From contig JANVFP010000051.1 of assembly GCA_027919835.1 (NCBI GenBank), positions 1-64,000 on the forward strand: DNA of 64,000 nt, given 5' to 3'. The stretch's first letter is position 1, and every line of letters begins with the position of its first letter. Below are positions 11,994-23,803 of this stretch, piece by piece. This stretch comes from Lentinula raphanica (lineage: Eukaryota; Basidiomycota; Agaricomycetes; Agaricales; Omphalotaceae). The translations under genes were made by a program, and so were the position numbers. The notes beneath the pieces were generated by a model. It searched no databases and was not told the origin of the DNA. It worked only from the letters and a program-made list of their open reading frames with translations.

Positions 11994-12298
11994 TGTCGGA
12001 CAGATGAGGAGCACCCCAATAAGTGGCAAAATTGTGAAATTTGTTGAGGAGTGGGTGGAGAGTGTCTGAGGAGTTGAACAGAGTTCGGTCATCATACAAG
12101 TCAATCTTTTCAACGTCCGACACTAACTTGTACAATGTGATACAGGTGTCGTGTCAGACAGATGAGGAGCATCTCAATAAGTGCCAGCGAAATTGTGAAT
12201 ATTGTTGAGGAGTGGGTGGAGAGCGTCTGAGGAGTTGAACAGGGTTTGGTCATCATACAAGTCAATCTTTTCAACGTCCGACACTAACTTGTACAACA
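11994..12298. repeat. 158-bp imperfect tandem duplication
   Basis: Two units, 11994-12151 and 12152-12298, share long identical runs such as AGTGGGTGGAGAG and the last 50 bp ending ACTAACTTGTACAA. They occupy most of the divergent intergenic space between the integrase-like and alpha-kinase genes, so they may duplicate promoter sequence. No open frame crosses them. Confidence 0.85.
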
Positions 12299-12523
12299 AT
12301 AATAGATTTTTTTAGCATTTTCATCATCGCAGATCACCGTTGACTTTGGATATGCTCCGCACAGTGCACTGACTTCGGTTGCAGCAATGACCTCAGTTGT
12401 GGAACAGGTATTACTGATAATGGGCAAGAGTTGTCATATAAAAGCTGGCAGTAAAAGCAAACTTCGAGTTCCATCTTGCTATAAGATTCTCAGTCGACTC
12501 TCGCCACTGATCTTGCTACTACT

Positions 12524-15131
12524 ATGACAGAGCCCTGTCCAGGTTGTCTACAGATATTTCCACTCCGTCAAGGAAATGGAGATTGCGCAAAGTGCAAACT
12601 GCTTGAGCCTTATCCTCGATCCTCAAAGCAATACCTTGAGATCAACGTAGGTACTCATACTATGCCTTGATATCATTCATATACTGATGTTATATTCATC
12701 TTGAATAGGGTCATCCACAATGTCGTGGCTGCGGGATTGTTCGAAGGCATGGAATGCCACTTTGTCATGATCCCTCTATGCAACATTGTGGTGCTCCGGA
12801 TTGCTCTCGGTTGCTGAACGGACAAGTTTCACGACCTCGTACAGGTCTGTGTAAATCCCTTCACTCTATAGGCTTCTCATGATTTCTCTACTATCAGGTG
12901 TATCTAATATTCCACAGACGCACATTGAGCTTGCAGAGAAGACCAAGAAACAACTTAGCCTTGGGGGTATCCCTCCCCTGGACTTGCGCAGCCAAATTTC
13001 AACCAGCCAAGTGCAGCAATATGAAATCGCCAGCCGTCCACCCAGCGGAAGTACCCAGAAGTATTCATATTCACTTCTCTGGCAAGTAAGTCCCTGTCCG
13101 CGAACATATAGTGATAACTCCTGATCATTTTTCAAGGCAAACTTTCTGGGAAAGTCTGACAAATTCAGCAAAAATCACGGAAATCAAGTTCTGACCTTCG
13201 ATGGTAATGAGTATATGGAAGGTAGTTTGATTTTGTCGACACTCTAGTATCCAAGTGGATGACGGTTTTCTTCCAGAGATTCAGAAGCAGTTGCTTGCCG
13301 TACTGAATGTTCGATTAACAGCAAACAAGCCAACTTCGGCAGTACGATTGTGAGTATATCAGCCTGAAATCATTGTAAGCTCTTGGATTTAACACTCACA
13401 CAGGGAGGAAACATCTCTTCGCTTCTACAAAAGCCGTCTGCCTCTACCCGGAACAGAACATTTAACACTCAATGAGTTCTACTTTCAGCACTCTAACTCT
13501 CCGCAGAATGTTACCTATTATATTGAACATTTGCCCAGCTCGGAGAAACCTTCTAAGAACCCCAAGGAACGAAAAATCTTTCTGGAACTAACGGTTGACT
13601 TCGAAACTGTGAGTTTATACAGTTGCATGTAATCCAATTTATAGTCAAAGTGAAGTCTAACGAACTATTCTCCATTGAAATAGTATCAAGAACGAATCGA
13701 AAACATGAGCACTGATAGTGCTGTATCGATTATGACTAGTGCAAAGAACTCCAAGGGAGGAGCATTTCTTCGAAAATGAACTATCTCAAAGGTCGCAAGT
13801 GACATTTTAGTGGAAAAGCCTTCGAAATTAAGGACCAGCAGCCTTCATCGTAAGTCGTATCACATCACTTTCAATCATATGTTACTATAATCCCTCACTT
13901 TTGCAGGTCTCCCGGCCACTCAACTTCGATCAACCTATCGCGCTCCTGAACATAGCACTACAGCAAATGGGAGGAGAATGTTCACTATCTACAATCCAGC
14001 AACTATTCAACTCAAGCGCATCAATATTGATATTGATATCGACTTTCAGCCCAAGTTCACCTCCAATGATTTCGAAACCCTTGAGGGAAATCTTGACGAC
14101 AAACCGTTTGCACATGGAGGCATGAAAGCTGTCTTCAACGTATGTGTTCTGAGTGTATACGTATCTACAGGACTAACTCTTATCATCAGCTATCCATTGG
14201 TACCCAGAATTATGTTGCAAAACGATACGAGAAATTCTCTTCAGATGAAACAAGTTTCGAGCAATCAAGTTTTGGACCTACACCTAACAGCCATGGCACA
14301 AGTCTCGAGAGACTCAAACTGAATCGTGATCTAATCTATCATGATGCAACTCGGCTTGTACAATGTCAGAGGTTTTTGGAGGATTTTTATAAAGTCTGTT
14401 GCCAACAGAATATGTCAGACACGGTAGACTATAGTACGTCAACACATTATTTCAGAGTTGAGCCTTGCAACCTAATCGTTCATTAGACATTGCATTTTCC
14501 AATTGCTTCCTAGTCAAGGAGACTGGTGTTGTCCCGAGCGCGGCTTCTGGAGTGGATTCATATGGTGACGACGATAAAATGACCTGGCTCGTTGAACCAA
14601 AACGGAGTTCGATCTGCCACAAGTTCACGGGCACACTTTCTCACTCGCGCACTACGTTCGGTGGCCTTACCTGCGAAACAGTCCATGCATTTTCACACTT
14701 CGTCTACACATCTACTACCAACCAGCTTGTTGTTGCCGATTTGCAAGGTAAGCCAGGTTCAGAACTGCTGGCTGGATACTCACAACGTTCATAGGAACTA
14801 AAGTCTCTACAGAGGGTAGAAATGTTCTTATTCTTTTCGATCCGATGACCCATACAATAGAAGGGTAAGCAAAATTCTCAATCTCTACCGTTGATGAATG
14901 GAATCACTTGAACTATATAGGACTTCGGGATGTGGAGATTTTGGTCAGGAAGGGATTGACTGTTTTGTCCGTGAACATGTTTGTGGTCCTGTATGTGAAG
15001 CAATGGGGTTGAATAATGGTGGTGGGACCGACTCAGAGAAAGAAGATGAGCCAGCAAACAAAGACCGTGATGACTCTCAGGCCACACGTCCAAAGCGAAA
15101 ACGCTTTAATCCTGTTCATGATCAACACTAG
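12524..15131 (+). CDS. Alpha-type (MHCK/EF2K) protein kinase with N-terminal CxxC pairs
   Basis: Atypical serine/threonine kinase of the alpha-kinase family. Start ATG 12524 (MTEPCPGCLQ...), stop TAG at 15129-15131, about eight introns (first one 12647-12708). The N-terminus has zinc-ribbon-like pairs, CPGC..CAKC and CRGCG..C, followed by a non-catalytic middle region. The catalytic part is coded from about 14000: a nucleotide-binding loop HGGMKAVF, the lysine strand YVAKRYEKF, the VEPKR strand, AFSHFVYTSTTNQLVVADLQG in which the terminal Asp-Leu-Gln-Gly is the family signature, FDPMTHT, and the zinc-coordinating end GCGDFGQEGI..F..HVCGPVC. A basic KRKR motif near the C-terminus could be a nuclear signal. 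The family is strongly expanded in Agaricomycetes (memory). All expected motifs are present, so it is probably functional; substrates are unknown. Confidence 0.85.
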
Positions 15132-16150
15132 CCCTCCTTCATGGTCATGCACCAGGTAGCGTGAATGATAAGGAATAGGCGTAGAAGATATTTTGTATCA
15201 TTATAAAATAAAATGAAGGAACGATTGTACAGAAAGAGATCGAGGATCGAGTGTAAAAGGATACCACTGAAGCATATACGTGCAACGACAGACAAGAAAA
15301 AGAGACCCATGGGGATATCCAACCAGAGAGTTCTGAGGGAGCATGTAGATGAACAGAATCTGCAATGAATGAGACAGCGTAGTCAGCGAGTATATCTGTG
15401 AAGCGGGACACAATTGACTCACAGGAGTAACTGTGCCGACTACTCCAACACAGCCAATGTACATAGATTCACTCGACTCCTTTATGATCCTTCAGCTATG
15501 TGGCAGCACCATTCCAGAGACTCAATAGTGTCGATGTATAGATCAATCGACTGAACGACTGGCACCTCGGATGAGGCCGTGAAGCACAAGCTGGCTGCTG
15601 CTGTCAAAGCCATCATCGCCTAGGCCGACGCCCTGGCGAGAGCGCGCAAAAGCCGTGGCTAAGATGCTTGAGATGGAATATGGGTACCACAGGTGAGGCC
15701 ATGAGGCACAAGCTGGCTGCTGTCAAAATCATCGTTGGTTAGGCCCGCGCCCTGGCGAGAGCGCGCATAAGCCTTAGCCATAATTGTCGAGACTTCACAG
15801 TTGTACTTCAAGAAGATACCTACAAAGCAGTCAGTGTATGTCGAGAATCAGTCAATACCATGCAAAAACATGAGTGATACATAGGGTTTGCAGTCATGCA
15901 AGTTTTCAACTGCATAGTTAACAGGCCCGCGTCCTGGCGAGAACACGCAAAAGCCATCAAACTTGACAAGAAAACATATACATCTATCAAGAAAGTACAT
16001 AAAAGGAAGGAAAGTGTTACATACCTCAACCACAGGAGAGAAAGGGAGGGAGGACCCGGGGAGGACGATGAGGGCTCTTGTCAAAATCGCCACGTCAAGC
16101 AAAAGTAAACTGAGCGCTGATTCGTAACCCTACGATAGGGTATCGGCGAA
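15132..16150. other. Intergenic with minisatellite; no gene seen
   Basis: The open frames here on either strand are short, lack domains and splice partners. The only structure I see is the repeat at 15573-15955. Confidence 0.5.
15573..15955. repeat. Imperfect minisatellite, period about 122 bp
   Basis: A unit beginning GAGGCCGTGAAGCACAAGC at 15573 recurs at 15695 with scattered changes; the tail of the unit (CCTGGCGAGAgCGCGCAAAAGCC type) appears a third time at 15921-15955. It is GC-rich against its surroundings. Confidence 0.75.
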
Positions 16151-16672
16151 GTGATCCCGGGACCCGAATCTACTATTCAATCGCTAGCTTCGAAAGTTTT
16201 GAACCTCACAGCTCCCGCCTACCGCACCCAATGTCATCCGACAACCGTGAAAACTCTGAAAGAGTTCTCTGACTACACTTATTTCCGGAACAGACATATG
16301 ATGGTGGCGGCCTTTTTAGCCATGGAACGAGATACCTTGGCATGGACACCTCAGGGCCAACCTAACTGGGCTGACACATCGGCAGTGGATGAATCGTGGG
16401 GGACACCGCCGCGATGGAAGATGGGTTCGCTTCGTGTCAACAAAGCCATGGAATTCATATCCACAACACCTTCTGGATACCACTACTACAATGTCAAAGC
16501 GATCACGCCAACAACTATGAAGGAATGGAACAAACATTGGAGAGAGATAGTAATGACAGTGGCGAAGGGGAAGAAGGGCCACCGGGATCGTATCAATGCA
16601 AAAAGATGCAAAGATCGCGAGGACCAAGGTCGCCGGCCGGAGAGGAGAGGACTTGATGGTCCCTCCAGGTAG
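16151..16672 (+). pseudogene. 3' fragment of the secreted-protein family
   Basis: The open frame matches only the last exon of the genes at 17936 and 20641: shared blocks are the F-S-x-x-x-Y/V-x-F-R-N-R/K strand, the hydrophobic NKAMEF segment, SGYHYYNVKAIT, and a lysine-rich end. The preceding exons with the signal peptide and the middle domain are missing upstream (only unrelated intergenic DNA is found), so this is a 5'-truncated copy. The 3' flank at 16920-17060 is also homologous to those of the other two copies, which shows that duplication included downstream DNA. Confidence 0.7.
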
Positions 16673-17935
16673 TGTTTCACAGTGGGACCGTGTCTACCGT
16701 GTCCTGCTCTGTTACTTCCGTAAGCCCGACATCTTCAATATCACTCCGTTTACACATCGACTGACATATATCATGATATAGTATTCATGGAACTATCGTC
16801 TCCATACTTCCAAGTCGCTGCCTAGGATCTTTCGACTTTCTTTCTTTGTTTTTCAAAAGCCCTTTTCGATTCAGCATGGGGGCGTGCTACATGTATCAGT
16901 GAGTATAAAGCTACTGCTGCACGGGTATGTACTTTGTGTCCATGTACTCTTCCTACCTTTAGAGTTTACACTATTTATTGACCCATTGTTTTGTTCTTTT
17001 ATCACTGTCTTCATGATTGTGTATGACAGAGTTTGCCTGTCACGATCATTGAGCTATAAGACAGTCATTCACCATGCTCATCCGGAGACTGGTATGAATT
17101 ATCGCTTTACTTCTCCGATGCGCTCTACTACCTTTCTATCTCTGCTACTAATCTCTGGTATGAAATGAATCATTCCTTTTAGTCTGTTCGATTATCGGTG
17201 TGTCTCTTTCGTTCATCAATGCCAGACGGTAGACAGAGTGTATCATCGCTCAACCCCCACCTATCATGTAATCTAGTAGTTATGTCAGCTATAAGTGTCT
17301 ATTGAGGTATCGATATTGGACAAGATCAATACGTGCACATATCTGGATATAATGTGGGTAGGTGCATATGAGAGAGGGGAGCCTCAAGTTTTAAGAGTGT
17401 GGACTCTGGCGAGAAGTTCGTGGAAGGAATAATCTCACCTGGGAGAGAAGTTTGTCCGTGGCTTTTGATTCTTGAACATCTTTGAACTTCGTTTGAAAAT
17501 AGGCAGTCGGTTGAGATTTTCCCTGCAGTCGACAATTCCTCTTGTCTACATAGTATGTATGAAGGTGCACTGCTTGATGTGACACCAAATCGCTTGCAGA
17601 CTCACTCTGACGACGGAGGACTCTGATTCCGGCGGCTTAAACAGTTCCAGGTTGAACGTTGAGAAGCCATCGGAATCCGAACTCAAACTTCGGTTTCTGA
17701 GTACTAGTGCCCATTGCCCAGCATTGCCCTGGCACAGCTCCTTACAAGTTACCACAGTGTCACTTTCAAATTTCCAAAGAACTCTACCTTTTACAGGCGC
17801 ATGGAGCTCGTTTCTTTGTGAGATGTGATTGCTGATCGTCATCGAAGACTTGGGCCTTAGATTTGCTGGTCATATCTTGGTTCCAAAAGTCTTTAGCGAT
17901 CCCAAATTTCTAGCTCAAACAAGCATTGCCAAATC
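16673..17935. other. Spacer between gene fragment and second copy
   Basis: Holds the 3' tail of the fragment (to about 17110). The short frames at 17326-17842 on the minus strand have no domain. The promoter of the copy at 17936 should lie in the last 150 bp. Confidence 0.45.
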
Positions 17936-19113
17936 ATGGTTTTCATATCTCTCGAATCACTTCTTCTACCATCCCGTCTTGTGCGAACCATTCTACTCGC
18001 AGTCTGCTTGCTCAAAACCTCTGTCGCTGCTCTTCCCACTGCGGCAGTGCAAGAACTTGTTCCTCGTGAGACCCTTCAAAAACACAGTGCGAGAATTTCA
18101 TTTGATATCCCTTGACCATATACTTACTGATAATATTGGCACTTAGACCTTCGACTCGACAGACATGCACGCGCTGGCAACAGCAAGGGCGAAGTACTAT
18201 GTCTGAACGTTGTAGAACTTGGAGACCACATTTGCTCCCCAGATTCGTCGTCGGTCACATCCTAGGATCCAATAGTAGAGTCTATTGACCTCGGTCTTAT
18301 CCAATTCGCTAGCATCAACGACAGAAAGGATACCTTCCGTACTGCTCGGCAAAATGCTGCCGCCAGTAAACTTTTGGATCCTTGGCAATATACCGATGAC
18401 ATTATGGACTCTCTACTCTTGTTACACTCAATCCCTAGCGAAACAATGAAGACCTGGGAAGGAGTATTGATCGAGAACAAGTTCCTTGCTTTTGGTGAGT
18501 GCTTCGACGATGCCAATATACTGTGTATATCATACTGAATCAGGTGTTAGAGTTGACAGTAATGAGATACGTGGACAAAGCCCAGAAATTTCGGACAGGA
18601 GATTTCGAGCTCCATGTTGGCGATGTTCGAATACCATTCAAAAACACCAAACGTGATTCCAAGAAAGTAGAACTCGAGTTAGATTTCTCTACACATGTTT
18701 ACTTCCGGAACAGACGTACGATGGAGGAGGCTCTTTCAAACATAGAACGACAAACTCTGTCATGGGGGACAACAGTTCCCAGTTGGTTCCAAACACAACT
18801 GGAAGTGGTCGGCTCAAAGGCCTGGCAAAGCAGATTAGCGCCGTGGATTCGGCCTATAATACGCATCAACAGAGCCATGGAACTCTTATCCTGGCCCAAA
18901 TCTGCTGGATACCAATACTATGATGCTCAAGCGATGGCAACAACGACTCTGATGCAGTGGAAGGAAATTCGGGATGATGGAGTAAGGAAAATGGCAAAGC
19001 GGAAGAAGTACCTGCGGGAAAAGGATGCGCGACGGTGGGCTCGAAATGCAGAAACACAAAGAAGAGATCAGGAGGGAGAGAAACTTCAAGAACAAGGGGA
19101 TGGGCCCTCTTAA
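17936..19113 (+). pseudogene. Secreted-protein family, copy with one nonsense codon
   Basis: Exons 17936-18086, 18147-18494 and 18551-19113 splice in phase to 354 codons. Residues 1-35 form a signal peptide (MVFISLESLLLPSRL then a hydrophobic LLAVCLLKTSVAALP core). The middle has an aromatic W-Q-Y..DDIMDSL block; the last exon ends with a Lys/Arg/Glu-rich helix. Codon 89 or so is TAG at 18263-18265, where the sister copy has CAG (20961-20963), a C-to-T change; otherwise the frame, splice sites and flanks are intact. Translation stops after the first third unless the stop is read through, so the copy is probably inactivated recently. Function not recognised. Confidence 0.75.
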
Positions 19114-20640
19114 TAGGTTTTGCTACATATACGTGATGGTGAGAGTGCTTTCCAGCTCCGTTTGCACAACGACTGACATTTACCGTAGTGGTGTCTACTA
19201 GATTGTTATTTTTTGAACTCCGTTTTGATTCATGTACTAATACGTTCGTGTCATGGTCCTACCTTTAGACTATTTATTGATCATTTTCGTTCCTCGGTCA
19301 TTGTCTTCATCATTGTATTTGAGATTTCACTGTTGGCCACGATCATTCGGTATGAAGCATTGCACTTTTCAAGTACCACCTCTCGTCATGGTCCTCGCAC
19401 CTCTTATAACTGCAGACCTGCTCAACCACGTAGGCGGTGTCTCGAAAAACCTGACTGGACCTTGAAAACTTCGATCGGAGCTGGGTTCATCCACAACACT
19501 CCCTTTTGCGCCTGCCCTACGCGTGTTCTGGGTAACAGATGGAGATTTTTGGTGGGTCGGTTATGTTTTTGTCTGTATGAGAGTGGTTGAGACTCTCAGA
19601 AGGAAAAACGGAGAATGTCTCTTGGGCCCTCATGAAGATATTTGTGATGCTACGAGACCGATTTTCTTGAGATTCCCATCTCGATATTAGCAGTGATTGA
19701 AAAGTGATGCTGGAACTCAAGAATGTCAGGCCAAGTCAAGCCCTACTGGGTGAGTACAATCTTGCTTAGCAGTCACTCAAAGATGTGGATATGCAGCACC
19801 GTCGGGGACTGATGTGCCATTGCTTCTAAGTTCTATGCACCGCCTTGTGCAATTTTGCTCCCCATCTTGCCAGATCCTTCTGGAGACTCAAGCCGGGTGA
19901 AAGCTGGCATAATGCATTGGCTAGACAGATATGAAATGATGACAACGATCTAAAATACATGTGATGGTGAGTATGTGAAGGCGGCTGAGAACAACTCAAG
20001 TTCGCAGAGGTTGTGCCAGAGGTCAGATTATTGCCAGGAATATGACGAGTAGTAAGTGAATTCACATTCAATGATACACAACTGATTAGACAAAGAAGAG
20101 TACAATACCCTCATCATCAATCGATTGGATTGAGTCCATTTCTCGAAGGAGTATGCTCCATGCGTTACAATAGGTTACAATCTGATGTGCGGCTCGGTTG
20201 GGCATAGCCAAACGTAGTGATGGAAGCTGATGCATGATGCAAGGCGGGAGGCCACAGGACCAAGTAGAAGTCCATATGCTCATAAATGCTAATTCAGGTA
20301 GGTGTTGAGATGATTCCGGCGGCCCAAGCAAAAATTTGAGGGAAAACTGTGCGGCCTTATACAGCCCTATCTACCTACCTCAGTCTGCAGTTGCGCTCAA
20401 GGAATTGCACTCTTGATTAGTACCTCCTCACCAAACTCCCACCACAATATAACTTCCTCAAAAAAAGCTACACTTGTCACTGGTGCGCGGCCGTTACTCT
20501 TTGTGATGCGATCGCTGACTGAAGTTATTGTAGACTCTGCGGGAGACTAGACTCTGGGTCCTACTACTAGATTTGCTGGCCATATCTAGCTCCAAGTCTC
20601 TAGAATTTATCACTTCCTCATCACTTCCTCATTGCCAAAA
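19114..20640. other. Spacer between tandem copies
   Basis: Contains the 3' tail of the upstream copy to about 19400 and, from about 20490, 5' flank homologous to that of the 17936 copy (shared TAGATTTGCTGG and CATTGCCAAA). Between them I see no gene. Confidence 0.5.
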
Positions 20641-21836
20641 ATGGTTTATATACCTTTCGAATCGCTTTCGTCACCATCCCGTCTTTCCCGTACCACTTTC
20701 CTCGCAGTCTACTTGCTCAAAGCCTTTGTCGGTGCTCTTCCTACTGCAGTGCAAGAGCTTGTCCCTCGTGAAGACATCCAAACATTTAGTGAGAGTTTAT
20801 CATATTTCATCTCTTGACCGTACATTGATAATATTGGCACTTAGACCTTCGACTCGACAGACATGCACGCGCTGGCAACAACAAAGCCGAAGTACTATGT
20901 CTGAACGTCGTTGAACTCGGAGACCACATTTGCTCCCCAGATTCGTCGTCGGTCACATCCCAGGATCCAATAGTAGAGTCTATCGACCTCGGTCTTATCC
21001 AATTCGCCAGCGTCAACGACAGAAAGGATACCTTCCGTACTGCTCAGCAAAATGCTGCGGTCAGTAAACTTTTGGATCCTTGGCAATATACCGATGACAT
21101 TATGGACTCTCTATTCTTGTTACACTCAATCCCTGGTGAAACAATGAAGACCTGGGAAGGAATATTGATCGAGAAGAACAAGTTGCCCGCTGTCAGTGAG
21201 TGATTTGAAGATGTATTGAATTTCCTCTGTGTATATTATACTGATCAGGTGTTAGAGCTGAAAGTAATGAAACACATCCACAAGTCCAGGAGGTCTCGGA
21301 CAGGAAATTACGAGCTCCATGTTGGCGATTCTTGGCAAATGCCGTACATAGCCACTGGCAAACGTGGCTCCAAAAGAGCAGAAACCAAGATAGTCGAAGA
21401 GTTCTCCACATCCGTCCGCTTCCGGAACAAAGCTACAATGATAGCAGCTCTGGAAGCTATAAAACTTGATTCTGAGCAATGGAAGGTGGAAGTTCCCGAT
21501 TGGCTGAAACAGCTGGGAGTGCCAGATGGCTTCAAGAAATGGGAAAGTGACGTACCACCAGAGTGGATTCGGCCTACGATCCTTATCGACAGAGCCATGG
21601 AACTCTTATCCAAGCCTAGATCTGCTGGATACCGCTTCTATAATGTCTCAGCGATGACACAAACGACCCTGAAGGACTGGAAGGAGAAACGGGATGCTGG
21701 CGTAAAGAAAGTGGCGAAGCGGAAGCTCACGCCGGAAAACTTGACTCCGGAACAAAAGAGAGCACATGCAGCAGCACAAAGAAAATACGAGGCGAACAAA
21801 AAACTTCAGAGACAAGGGCAAGGGCTCTCTCAATAG
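20641..21836 (+). CDS. Predicted secreted protein of unknown function, intact copy
   Basis: Exons 20641-20788, 20845-21195 and 21256-21836 give 359 residues. The N-terminus (MVYIPFESLSSPSRLSR, then FLAVYLLKAFVGALP) looks like a signal peptide cleaved near ALP-TA. The following region contains a cysteine pair (VLCLN..HICSP), an acidic strand, then W-Q-Y-T-D-D-I-M-D-S-L and M-K-T-W-E-G; the last exon has EFSTSVRFRNK, IRPTILIDRAMELL, SAGYRFYNVSAMT, and a long charged KRK/E-rich C-terminal helix. The acceptor of intron 2 is fixed by phase as GGTGTTAG, 7 nt after a nearer CAG. No known domain is recognised. It is the third member of a head-to-tail array; the spacing of about 2.7 kb and conserved 5' and 3' flanks indicate tandem duplication. 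Confidence 0.75.
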
Positions 21837-22039
21837 GTTCCTTACATGTACGTGATAGTGAGACCGTGTTCCAGCTGCGTTTACACAACGACTGACATCC
21901 CCATAGTGTCTATCGACCATCGTCTCAATTTACATGGTGGAGTACCGCCTCGACATTTGGTCATCAAATCTCGTTCTAATTCACCTTGGCATGGGGGGCC
22001 TATGGGGGCGTACTACAAAAGTATGTTAGCGAGTATAAA

Positions 22040-22200
22040 GCTATTGCTGTACAGGTATATACACTTTATATTCGTGTCATGTTCCTACCTTTAGACTATT
22101 TAATATTTATGGACCATCGTTTTCGTTCCTCTGTCGTTATCTTCATCATTGTGTTTCGAGAGTCGCTGTTCACCATGATCGTCCATTATTCGGAAGCATC
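22040..22200. repeat. Conserved 3' tail shared by the three tandem copies
   Basis: The tail CCTACCTTTAGACTATTTA followed by a CATCATTGT segment is found here, at 19255-19345 and, more diverged, at 16940-17045. It follows each copy of the secreted-protein gene by 200-250 bp, so it marks the end of the duplicated unit (3' UTR or downstream DNA). Confidence 0.7.
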
Positions 22201-22249
22201 AGAGCAGGGAGAACACATCCAACCTCCGACCTGGAAATAGTAGAAATGT

Positions 22250-23803
22250 GGATGGTTTTCGGTTCGTGTAAGGAAGCTGGCTGTAACCCGAGGACGCACT
22301 TGATATTTTGGATGACGGATCATTTCTCCTACTCGTCTTTCGGTTGCTTCGCGAGAACCATTTCACGGCTAGAGTTTTTCAGGTAGTAGAACTGCAGAAC
22401 GCTGTCGAGTGAATATGATAACAAGATGAAATCCAGCAAACTCTTGCCTCGTTTCGAGCTTCGCGAACGGCTTCAAGACAGCCTACTAGGGTTCCCGGTG
22501 TATCTAAGTACGTCGCGATGCAGATCGACCAGTGAAGATAGATCAGGAAGTGAAATGGCCAGTTTTTATGCCGGTTCGTCGACATACAACCCTGGAAATA
22601 GGTCCGTCATCTATCATCTGCTCTATGACAAACCTTTGGACGAGGAACTGAGCCTCATACAGTGATGAATCTCTCTCTCTCCTGTCGAGCCAGGAAGGCA
22701 TAGCCATCGAAGGAAGCACATGTCGCACGCAACGAGCCATGCTATCGGATCGAGCGAGAACGCGTTCATAGTACGTTAACGATATACTGTTGGTCCACCT
22801 TGAGTAACCAGAGGAAAGAGAAATTCTCGGCATGGTTTGCAAGCTTGAGTGAGGTTCCAAACCTGTATGGACCTCGCCGGACGAAAGAACGTTCTGCCGC
22901 GGCGTATCGACGTTCTGGGTTTGCCACAGAGTCGAGTCCGGAATGATATCAAAAGCTGGAGAGATGGCTAGGCATACACTGGATGCCGTGGGATGTATTT
23001 TCTTGCTTTTGAAGCACAATTGGGGAGTTTTAGACAAGCAAGACGATGCCTAGCAGGAAGGTTCGCAAATTTTGACTGAGATTTCGTTCAAGAAGGGAGG
23101 AAGTAATGAGCTCGAGGGAGGGGAAATTTGAAGTGCTGAGGTAGATCAAAATTCGAACCACATCGTTTGCTCGATTGCAGCAGGATGCGTGCTCCATCGA
23201 CAGATTTGGCCGTTTGAAGTTCCAAGCTCTACCTGGGTCCTTGTGATCCTATATGTTCTTCTTCCAAAGCTGTATGCGTCGTATATACATGATACAAGTT
23301 GAACGTTGAAAGTTGAACAGTTGAACTTGTAGGTTGAAAAGAAAAGCACATAAGCGCTCGATGACGAAGAAGGCGCCAAGCGCTTAGTGGGCGCCTGATC
23401 AGTGATTATGTTGCCCATTTTTCAATATCTCATGTTTGTTTTCTCATTGTCAAACTCTTACGCGTCGAGATTGCTGCGTTCCTCGCTGTACACCCACTCT
23501 ATGTTGCCAAAACTTGCAGATAACTCGGATGAGTCTATAGAATCGACATCAGCTGTTCTTGTTCCTGCTGCCGCACCATTCCCACTAAAGGACAACAGAT
23601 CAATGTGTCAGCATCTCTATCTGCGCTTCTTGTTCAATCCTACCATTCTCCTACCATTCTCTACGACTGGTTCCAATCTTTCGTCTGCGTATCGCTCCTC
23701 CAGCTGCTCTATCGCAGAGTCGTGGCTTTCTCGGAGTCTTCCAATTTGATCATCCTTTTTGGATATACCTTTGGCGTCGTTCAAATCTTGGTTAAACTCG
23801 ACA
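22250..23803. other. No supported gene
   Basis: A 164-codon open frame lies on the minus strand at 22543-23037, but it shows no domain, no splice partners and no biased composition, so I do not call it. The stretch 23400-23800 is probably the 5' region of the acyltransferase gene. Confidence 0.4.

Noticed and set aside
15145..16110. Genes on the minus strand after the alpha-kinase
   Set aside because: Several overlapping short frames with hydrophobic low-complexity products; no splice partners, and a minisatellite runs through the area.
22543..23037. 164-codon minus-strand gene
   Set aside because: No domain, no introns in phase, no start context and no homologous copy in the duplicated units.
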